A stretch of 53,709 nucleotides of DNA from a virus. Shown here one piece after another: positions 47,477 to 53,709 of this stretch. How positions within the stretch are numbered: the stretch's first letter is position 1; every line of letters begins with the position of its first letter. Made by a program: the position numbers and the translations under genes. The notes under the pieces are model-generated. The model saw only the letters and a list, made by a program, of their open reading frames with translations, was not told where the DNA came from and searched no databases. Location of the stretch: positions 1 through 53,709 of IMG/VR virus record IMGVR_UViG_3300036832_000640; one strand, 5' to 3'.

Positions 47477-49052
47477 GCTGTCTCCTGCCGACATACTGAT
47501 CGAAGCGCTTCATGGACTCCTTGTCCTTCAGATCGAGCACGCCATCCCAGCTCTTGCCCAGCAACAGCTCCTTGCCGCGGGCGGAGTCGGCAATCTTCCA
47601 GATCGATTTCGGGTCGCTGGAGCGCACCGCGGCCAGCAACGGATCGGCTTCAGCCTTCGGCAGCTCCAGTTGCTCCGGCTCTTCCGGCGGCTCAATCGCA
47701 ATGTCGGCCATGCCGTAGTCGCGGGCGTGACGCAGCCTCTCGCTGTCATCCATGCTGTCCCAGTATTCGTCCTGATATTCGCTGACGCTGTCCGCCAGAT
47801 AGCTCGGCGCGTCTATCCGGGAAGCCTTGTCCTCGGCTTCCTTGTCGAAGGCGGCGATCAGGCGCTTCTCAATTCGCTTGCGCATGTCTTCGGTCAGGCG
47901 CTGCGATGGGTCCTCCGGCTCGATGCCCGGCAAGGTGCCTTGACTCGGATCGTAGCCGACCGGCTCCTTCAGCATGTTGTCGTCGAAGCCGATGTCCGGA
48001 TCATCCTCGCCGTCGCCCCTGCGTGAATCAAACGTCAGCTCAACAGCATCGTACAATTGCCTGTTGGTGTACGGGATCGGCGGCTGGCCTTTGTCCTCGC
48101 GATATTGCCGCGCGCCGTCGAGCGCTTCGTTGACCCACGCCGGGACGTCTGCGGTGCTGACTTGGTCGTTGGTGAACTCATCGGCCAGCTCGCGCTTGGC
48201 GTCATCCTTGGCCTGTCCGCTGTCGCGCCAGTTTTGCTCCTCGCTCCTCAAGAACTCATCGTGGCTTTCGCGCATCCACCGATCGCGAACGTCGGACTGC
48301 ACGTCGCTCGTCAGCATGTCCCAATCATCGGCCTCGATGACATTATCGCGTGCTGAGCTGCTGCTGCTGCTTTCTCCCGTCAACTTTCGCTCCAGCCCAC
48401 GCCGCAGCTCCGCCCACGCCGCCGCCTCGGGCACATAGCCGTACTTCGCCCACGCATAACCGCCGACGTCGATATTGGCGAAGACCTTGACCTTCTCGAC
48501 GCCAAGCTCTCGGTAGGTTTCGACGTTGCCCGCGAGCAGGTTCTTGCCGATGTCGGAGCCGCGCGTCGATTTGTCGAGCGCGAAGTAGGCGCTCTTCGCC
48601 ACCTTGTTGTCGAGATCGATCTCGCGGGCGAAGCTGCCGACCGCCGTGCCCGCGTCGGTGCGGATCGAGCCGGTGATCTCGATCGCCGAGCCGCTGCCAC
48701 TGAGCTTCATCGTACCGTCGAGGCCGCCCATGAAACTCTTCTTGAACTCCGCGGGGTCTTCGCCGACCTTGTCGTTCCACTTGTCGATGAACGGCTCGAT
48801 ATTGGAGCTGATCATCGACAGCTCGACGTCGGCCTTTTCGAAATCCTCCCGCTTGACCTTTTTCTTGCCCTTCGGCTTCGCGGTCGATGTCGCGCCGCCG
48901 CCGCCTTCACCGAACTGGCCGCCGTCCGGGCCGCCTGCGGGCACGCGCGGATGCTTGCCCTCGTCCCATTCTTTCTGCAGCAGTCGGCGCGATCTTGCCT
49001 TGGCAATCTGGAAGCGCTGCGCGGTGCTGAGCTGGGTCTCGTCAAGCCGCAT
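47466..49052 (-). CDS. GNAT-like protein with GGQF linker
   Basis: A 528-residue, very acidic protein. 'KHPRVPAGGPDGGQFGEGGGG' lies at 33-53 (GGQF 44-47), matching the linker of the zeta-like neighbour. Residues about 125-215 look like a GNAT acetyltransferase: 'FALDKSTRGSDIGKNLLAGNVETYRELGVEKVKV' (motif A-like R/Q-x-x-G) and 'GGYAWAKYGYVPE'. The C-terminal 300 residues are helical and acidic without a known domain. It overlaps the zeta-like gene by 11 bases. Possible head-associated effector. Confidence 0.72.
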   Translation of the reverse strand: MRLDETQLSTAQRFQIAKARSRRLLQKEWDEGKHPRVPAGGPDGGQFGEGGGGATSTAKPKGKKKVKREDFEKADVELSMISSNIEPFIDKWNDKVGEDPAEFKKSFMGGLDGTMKLSGSGSAIEITGSIRTDAGTAVGSFAREIDLDNKVAKSAYFALDKSTRGSDIGKNLLAGNVETYRELGVEKVKVFANIDVGGYAWAKYGYVPEAAAWAELRRGLERKLTGESSSSSSARDNVIEADDWDMLTSDVQSDVRDRWMRESHDEFLRSEEQNWRDSGQAKDDAKRELADEFTNDQVSTADVPAWVNEALDGARQYREDKGQPPIPYTNRQLYDAVELTFDSRRGDGEDDPDIGFDDNMLKEPVGYDPSQGTLPGIEPEDPSQRLTEDMRKRIEKRLIAAFDKEAEDKASRIDAPSYLADSVSEYQDEYWDSMDDSERLRHARDYGMADIAIEPPEEPEQLELPKAEADPLLAAVRSSDPKSIWKIADSARGKELLLGKSWDGVLDLKDKESMKRFDQYVGRRQHAA

Positions 49053-49053
49053 C

Positions 49054-49446
49054 TCAGGCGACCCGATGCAGCTTGTAATTTCGCGCCACCGCGACCGAGG
49101 CCGCGGCCCGCCATGGATTGGCCGCCACGTAGATCAGGCCGTAGGACAAGGTCGAGGTGATGCCGCCGGTGATGATGCGGATCACGTCGCTGTAGCGTCC
49201 GGCCGCCAGCGGTGCGGTTTTGGCCGCCGGGATTTGGATCGCGCACTGCCCGGCGAGCGCATCGGTGATGGCGATGCCGACGTCGTTTTCATCGAGCGCG
49301 CGCTGAAAGTTCGCGGTCATCAGCGCCCATTGGATTTGCGGCGATCCGCTCAGATCGAACGGGTCGCCGTTTTCGTCCAGCAGCGTGGCGTTGATCTGCC
49401 AATCGTCGCCCGCGCTCCAATACACTTGCTCGTGGGTGGTGGTCAT
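49054..49446 (-). CDS. BppU-like baseplate/fiber-associated protein
   Basis: A 130-residue beta protein: 'WSAGDDWQINATLLDENGDPFDLSGSPQIQWALMTAN' and 'IQIPAAKTAPLAAGRYSDVIRIITGG' match the N-domain of BppU-type upper-baseplate proteins. Same type as the product of 16344-16691. Start 49446 in an ATGA overlap with the giant repeat gene. It probably attaches a fiber. Confidence 0.68.
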   Translation of the reverse strand: MTTTHEQVYWSAGDDWQINATLLDENGDPFDLSGSPQIQWALMTANFQRALDENDVGIAITDALAGQCAIQIPAAKTAPLAAGRYSDVIRIITGGITSTLSYGLIYVAANPWRAAASVAVARNYKLHRVA

Positions 49447-51992
49447 GGTGGGGCATCCCGGTTCGACGGTATCGATAGCGGGCCGCTGCGCTGGGCTATG
49501 AAGGCGGCCGGTGAGGTCTTTCGCGCGGTGACGGCGGACGGTGGTTGCTTCTGCGCCGTCATATCGAACAGCGGCGTGTCCATCCCAATGATCGCCGACG
49601 GCGGAGTCTTCTTGGCGACGATGTCGTAGCTCTTGTGAATTTTGCCTGCGTTGAAGCGGGCAATGTCGGGCGCCTCTTGCGCCACCAAAATCATGCCGGT
49701 GATCGGCACCAAGAAGCCTTGCAGCAACGCACTGTCGGCGGCTTCGGTGGCGGCCAGATTGCCGTCGATGCGAACCGAGCCGTGCAGGCTCGCGCTGTCC
49801 GGCGCCTCGATCGCGGCGAGGATGCCGACGTTGCGCGCGGTGACGTTGATCGCGACAATGTCCGGCGCCTCGTTGGCGGCGAGGACGGCCAAGTTGCGCA
49901 CGGCGCCCGCGAAGACCGCGGTGTCGGCCGTCTCGGTTGCGGCCAGTGCCCCGGTCCAGCTCACCACGGCGCGGAGGTTCGCTGCGTCGGGCGCCTCGCT
50001 CGCGGCAAGGTCGCCGGTGGCGACGGCGCCACCCGAGATCAGCGCAATATCGCCAGCCTCGATCGCCGCCAGTGTCGCGATCCAATGGACCGTGGCCGCA
50101 CTCGCCGCACTGTCCGGGGCTTCGGTGACGGCCAAGATGCCGGTGGCAACAATGCCGCCCGAGATCGCCGCGCTATCGGCCGTCTCTGTGGCCGCCAGTG
50201 TCGCGATCCAGCGGGCCAGCGCATTGATCGCTGCCGCATCCGGCGCTTCCGTTGCCGCCAGTGTCGCCAGCACCGCCGTCAGGCCGGTCAGGCTCGCGGT
50301 GTCGGGCGTTTCGGTGGCCGCCAGATTGGCCTGCCAAGCCAGCGTCGCCGTCAGGCTCGCGCTGTCCGGCGCTTCCGTTGCGGCCAAGGTGCCGAAAGCG
50401 GCGCCGCCGGTGATGATGAAGGCGGTGTCCGGGGCCTCGATCGCCGCCAGCACCGCGGTGGCATAAATGCCGCCGGAGATCGCCGCGGTGTCGGCCGCCT
50501 CGATCGCGGCGAGTGTTGCCAGCCAGCGCACCAGACCGGTGGCTGCGGCGCTGTCCGCGGCTTCGGTTGCCGCCAGATCGGCAATCCAGCGTGTCGTCGC
50601 CGTCAGGCTCGCGGTGTCCGGCGCTTCCGTCGCAGCCAGTGCGAGCCGCCACTCGACGAACGCCGCGAGCGCTGCGGTGTCGGCCGCTTCGGTGGCGGCC
50701 AGTGCGAGCCGCCACTCGACGAACGCGGTGAGCGCGGCGCTGTCAGGCCCCTCGGTCGTCGCCAGTGCGAGCAGCCAGCGAACGAGGCCCGCGCCTGCCG
50801 CAGCATCCGCGGCTTCCGTGGCAGCCAGCGCGCCAGCAACGCCGGTCACCTGTGCGGCGAGAGCTGCCGTATCCGGGGCCTCGATCGCCGCCAGATTGGC
50901 GCCGATCCCGGCACCGATCACCGACCCGGCGCCTGCAAAGCTGTCCGCGGCTTCCGTCGCGGCCAGCGTGGCGGTCGCCACAATTCCGCCATTGATGGCG
51001 GCGGTATCCGGAGCCTCGGTCGCCGCCAGATCGGCCGTCCCATAAATGCCGCCGGAGATCGCCGCGGTGTCGGCCGCCTCGATCGCGGCAAGTGTCGCGA
51101 TCCACACGATGGTGGCGGTCAGAGCTGCGCTGTCTGGCGCTTCCGTCGCAGCCAGTGTCGCGAGCCAGCGCACGGTCGCAGCGAGGCTCGCGGTATCAGC
51201 CGCTTCGGTCGCCGCCAGTGCCGCCAGCCATGTGACGTTGCCGGTGGCCGCCGCGCTGTCGGCGGCTTCGGTGGCGGCGAGGTTTGCGATCCAGCTAACC
51301 GAACCTGTCGCCGCGGCGCTGTCGGCGGCTTCGGTGGCGGCCAACGTGCCGAGCAGGCCGACCAGCCCACTCAGTGCCGCCGTATCGGCCGCTTCCGTTG
51401 CCGCCAGCGTCGCGATCCACGCCGCATTGACGTTGATGACGGCAGCATCGCCCGCTTCAGTCGCGGTCAGTGTCAACAGCCAGCGGACCGAGCCCGTGGC
51501 CGCGGCGGTGTCTGCAGCTTCCGTCGCGGCGAGGGTGCCGAACGCGGCGGTCAGACCCGAGAGGCTTGCCGTATCCGCGGCTTCCGTTGCGGCTAGATTG
51601 GCGAGCCAGCTAACCAGACCCGTGCCAGCGGCAACATCAGGCGCTTCCGTGGCTGCTAGATTGCCGGTGGCGTAAATGCCGCCCGAGATCGCCGCCGTAT
51701 CCGCGGCTTCCGTCGCCGCCAGATTTGCGATCCAGCGAACCAGACCCGTGACAGCGGCGCTGTCGGCCGCTTCCGTTGCGGCCAGATCGGCCGTCCCATA
51801 AATGCCGCCCGAGAGCGCCGCCGTATCCGCGGCTTCCGTCGCCGCGAGGTTCGCGGTCCACACGATGGTGGCGGTCAGAGCAGCGCTATCTGCCGCCTCC
51901 GTTGCCGCCAGATCGCCAGTGATGACAGCGAAACCGGCCCGCTGCCCAACAGCCAGCAGATCGAGAGCGCCAGAATAAATCAGGACTGTCAT
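49443..51992 (-). CDS. giant 21-residue-repeat fiber protein
   Basis: An 849-residue protein. From about residue 25 to 770 it consists of roughly 35 tandem units of mostly 21 residues with the core '(N/D)LAATEA(A/P)DTAA.(S/T)G', alternating with short 'VRWIA' or 'IYGTA' ends. Strict periodicity with Ala, Thr and Gly at fixed points predicts a solenoid or beta-helical fiber shaft. The last 80 residues ('MILVAQEAPDIARF', 'YDIVAKKTPPSAI') differ and may be a cap. It lies in a fiber gene cluster, so a long adhesive or spacer fiber is likely. Confidence 0.78.
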   Translation of the reverse strand: MTVLIYSGALDLLAVGQRAGFAVITGDLAATEAADSAALTATIVWTANLAATEAADTAALSGGIYGTADLAATEAADSAAVTGLVRWIANLAATEAADTAAISGGIYATGNLAATEAPDVAAGTGLVSWLANLAATEAADTASLSGLTAAFGTLAATEAADTAAATGSVRWLLTLTATEAGDAAVINVNAAWIATLAATEAADTAALSGLVGLLGTLAATEAADSAAATGSVSWIANLAATEAADSAAATGNVTWLAALAATEAADTASLAATVRWLATLAATEAPDSAALTATIVWIATLAAIEAADTAAISGGIYGTADLAATEAPDTAAINGGIVATATLAATEAADSFAGAGSVIGAGIGANLAAIEAPDTAALAAQVTGVAGALAATEAADAAAGAGLVRWLLALATTEGPDSAALTAFVEWRLALAATEAADTAALAAFVEWRLALAATEAPDTASLTATTRWIADLAATEAADSAAATGLVRWLATLAAIEAADTAAISGGIYATAVLAAIEAPDTAFIITGGAAFGTLAATEAPDSASLTATLAWQANLAATETPDTASLTGLTAVLATLAATEAPDAAAINALARWIATLAATETADSAAISGGIVATGILAVTEAPDSAASAATVHWIATLAAIEAGDIALISGGAVATGDLAASEAPDAANLRAVVSWTGALAATETADTAVFAGAVRNLAVLAANEAPDIVAINVTARNVGILAAIEAPDSASLHGSVRIDGNLAATEAADSALLQGFLVPITGMILVAQEAPDIARFNAGKIHKSYDIVAKKTPPSAIIGMDTPLFDMTAQKQPPSAVTARKTSPAAFIAQRSGPLSIPSNRDAPP
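49720..51930 (-). repeat. tandem 63-bp repeat array inside the giant fiber gene
   Basis: DNA basis of the 21-residue units. Several units are almost identical in DNA, for example the stretches beginning TCGGCCGTCCCATAAATGCC at about 51031 and 51788, while others have drifted. Such an array is prone to unit gain or loss by recombination. Confidence 0.75.
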
Positions 51993-52062
51993 GGCTCAGT
52001 CCTTACGGCCAACTTACCGCGCCGCCCCTTATCTTGCTGGATGAATGCGCCACCATATTGAT

Positions 52063-52314
52063 CTAGTCCGGCTTGAGCATGCTTTCGAGAACTTTGATGC
52101 GCTGTTCAAGGTCTGCAATGCTCGGAGGATCGGGAGGCGGAGGTGGTGGCGCGACATAGGGGTCCGGCTGTGGCGAGCCTTGCTCTCGCCAGCGGTGACC
52201 GATCCAACCGCCAATGTCTTCTGGCTGGCTTGCTGTTTTGTCCCAGTTGATCCACTCCTGAGTGTCGACATTTAGCACGAGGGACGAGTCCGGCTTTTGA
52301 AAAATCAGATGCAT
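52063..52314 (-). CDS. small fiber-associated protein with poly-Pro linker
   Basis: An 83-residue protein: 'FQKPDSSLVLNVDTQEWINWDKTASQPEDIGGWIGHRWRE', a run of Pro ('PPPPPPDPP') and a short coiled coil ('IADLEQRIKVLESML'). Directly downstream of a fiber gene, like 14595-14762. Probably a fiber cofactor. Confidence 0.68.
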   Translation of the reverse strand: MHLIFQKPDSSLVLNVDTQEWINWDKTASQPEDIGGWIGHRWREQGSPQPDPYVAPPPPPPDPPSIADLEQRIKVLESMLKPD

Positions 52315-52317
52315 TTT

Positions 52318-53505
52318 TCACATCCTCGCATCGGCGACCCAGTGAAAGATCACATTGGCATTAGCAGTCGTGTCACTTGTTCCAAAAACCGCGCCTTGAT
52401 TGGTTGAGGTTTCCTGTAGACCGCAAGCCTTTCCAGCGCCGCCGCGATAGCACTTTCCGACCGCGCCAGCAGTGTCGTAGAGTGTCACGGTTGGAGTTGC
52501 CCTCATAAGGGGACCAAATCGAAATGGAAAGGCAAGCGGTGATGTTGTAGTGCTGCCAAGATTGTATTCGATCGGTCCGTTGAAACTCGCGGTTCCTACC
52601 GCCTCGCTATATCCCCATGATTTTTGATAATATCTCTGGCAAAAATTCCACTCTTCCGCGAACTCACGCACCATGTAACGCGACAAGTCCGACGGGATCG
52701 GGGATGATCCGGGGATGATAGAGACGCCGGTGATCTGGAAGGTGTCGGTCGTTGCGGCCACACCATTTATCGTTCCAGTAACGCCTGTAAAATCGCTACT
52801 AACCCACGCTCCCGCGGTGCCCAGCCACGTCGTCCCCGCAGCCAAGGTAACGCATAATTGCCATGCTTGAACGTTAGTGTTGGCCCATGTTGACGTTGTA
52901 TCTCCGGGAATAACAACGGTTTTATATTCCCACGTATCTGCCACACTGATCGTAAAGCTAAAGGGATATGATCTAGAGGCGGACCAATTACGAATGCTTG
53001 CGGAATATGTGCCGGTCCTATGTGCCTTGACCCAGAAACCAATGGCGATCGAATTGGCTCCGGCGGCTCCCCATCCAAGCCTAGCAACACGGTAGCCTTC
53101 AACCGGAACAGCAACGGTGTACTTATCACCAGCCGCAAGCGACGTGGCCGCAGTCGTCACGCTTACCTTCGCGGAATTTGTAAAACCAGCAGGAGCATCC
53201 GTCACTTGTTGAAGAGTGAAAGCACCGGTGCCTGTAGCTGAGAAGGAAAAACAATCTATATGGTATCTCGAAACGGCAGTAACGCCAGTCAAAGCGGCGC
53301 CTACACGTTCTTGATCGACTAGCATCGCACCATTGATGACGAGATTTGCATAGCGCATTGCCGCGATGCCATCGAACGGCGTGATCAATCCTGATGGCGA
53401 GCGATAAAAGAACTGATGATCGGCTTCGTTGATCGCGATCTCGCCAGCCAGCAGCGACGCCGGGATGTTGCCGCTAGTAGAGCTGCGCTTGAGCTGGATC
53501 GTCAT
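52318..53505 (-). CDS. tail fiber / receptor-binding protein
   Basis: A 395-residue protein. N-terminus 'TIQLKRSSTSGNIPASLLAGEIAINEADHQFFYRSPSG' is the usual fiber/collar attachment segment. The body includes 'LVINGAMLVDQERVG' and 'REFAEEWNFCQRYYQKSWGYSE', homologous to the C-terminal domain of the fiber at 14776-16347. Start 53505 (GGAAC upstream); the open frame to 53613 overlaps another fiber gene. Likely contacts the host. Confidence 0.82.
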   Translation of the reverse strand: MTIQLKRSSTSGNIPASLLAGEIAINEADHQFFYRSPSGLITPFDGIAAMRYANLVINGAMLVDQERVGAALTGVTAVSRYHIDCFSFSATGTGAFTLQQVTDAPAGFTNSAKVSVTTAATSLAAGDKYTVAVPVEGYRVARLGWGAAGANSIAIGFWVKAHRTGTYSASIRNWSASRSYPFSFTISVADTWEYKTVVIPGDTTSTWANTNVQAWQLCVTLAAGTTWLGTAGAWVSSDFTGVTGTINGVAATTDTFQITGVSIIPGSSPIPSDLSRYMVREFAEEWNFCQRYYQKSWGYSEAVGTASFNGPIEYNLGSTTTSPLAFPFRFGPLMRATPTVTLYDTAGAVGKCYRGGAGKACGLQETSTNQGAVFGTSDTTANANVIFHWVADARM

Positions 53506-53506
53506 A

Positions 53507-53709
53507 TCAGAACGTTCCACCAGTAATGGTTGCCATGCCAGCATCCACATAGGCCGTGGTCGCGATCTGCGTGGAGTTGTTGTTGGCAGCCGCTGTCGGT
53601 GCCGCAGGCACACCGGTAAATGTCGGTGATGCCAACGGAGCGCGCGAAGTATCAGTAGGATGAATATGATCTTGTCGGGCGAAGCGTGTGGAGGTGCCTA
53701 CCGTCGCGG
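53507..53709 (-). CDS. tail fiber, C-terminal end (partial)
   Basis: The frame enters from the right edge and ends with TGA at 53507-53509. It reads 'DHIHPTDTSRAPLASPTFTG' then 'APTAAANNNSTQIATTAYVDA', a repeat type frequent in phage tail fiber and collar proteins. The rest of the gene is outside the window. Confidence 0.75.
   Translation of the reverse strand, partial: ATVGTSTRFARQDHIHPTDTSRAPLASPTFTGVPAAPTAAANNNSTQIATTAYVDAGMATITGGTF

Noticed and set aside
49545-51596. 683-codon plus-strand frame opposite the giant repeat gene
   Set aside because: Mirror frame created by the repetitive GC-rich DNA; Arg/Gly-rich product with no start signal. The minus-strand frame has the regular 21-residue unit and gene overlaps.
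49720-51930. CRISPR-like array
   Set aside because: The repeats are directly adjacent 63-bp coding units without spacers and keep one reading frame.
1-53709. tRNA or rRNA genes
   Set aside because: No complete cloverleaf or rRNA segment was seen; only the partial T-arm-like stretch near 11870.

Overview
The window is most of a temperate, contractile-tailed phage (prophage or phage contig) from a high-GC alphaproteobacterium, most plausibly Bradyrhizobium/Rhodopseudomonas-like Rhizobiales. The host call is an inference from GC-rich codon use and from small phage families usual in that group, not from a host gene. The tail genes follow the phage Mu order (sheath, tube, gp41-type chaperone, tape measure, gpN, gpP, gp45, gp46, gp47, gp48). 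The head is HK97-type (portal, protease-capsid fusion), and integration is by a tyrosine recombinase rather than a Mu transposase, so the genome is a mosaic.

Layout. 1-2.5 kb: end of an unknown gene, an AlpA-type excisionase/regulator, a 430-bp stretch with 5-nt periodicity, and the integrase. 2.5-11.8 kb: about 25 small plus-strand genes joined by ATGA/GTGA overlaps (zinc-ribbon proteins, helix-turn-helix regulators including a likely repressor, a YkgJ-type Cys cluster protein, an exported peptide). 11.83-11.93 kb: back-to-back terminators where this rightward unit meets the leftward late operon. 12.3-38.5 kb, minus strand, read right to left: protease-capsid, portal, collagen-like protein, connectors, sheath, tube, chaperone with a -1 frameshift site, tape measure, baseplate, fibers, then the lysis genes with a two-domain endolysin. 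38.5-46.3 kb: a plus-strand island of about 20 small accessory genes, including a MESH1/HD-type hydrolase, a DUF2958 protein and an LPD29-like protein. 46.3-53.7 kb, minus strand: a zeta-toxin-like kinase, a GNAT-like protein, a giant 21-residue-repeat protein and a second set of fibers. Terminase and replication genes are not in the window.

The outstanding feature is a family of ten near-identical promoter-operator modules plus one diverged copy. Each has a -35 box TTGACA/TTGACG, a 17-bp spacer that is itself an inverted repeat (ATAGGCC-N5-GGCCTAT), and a -10 box. All point rightward and sit directly before accessory genes, three in the left arm and seven (plus the variant) in the right island. 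The preceding gene's stop codon is often inside the -35 box. This looks like a dispersed regulon under one phage DNA-binding protein. The eleventh, half-operator promoter lies 8 bp before the start codon of a small HTH gene, suggesting a leaderless regulator transcript. Three modules also share a leader hairpin.
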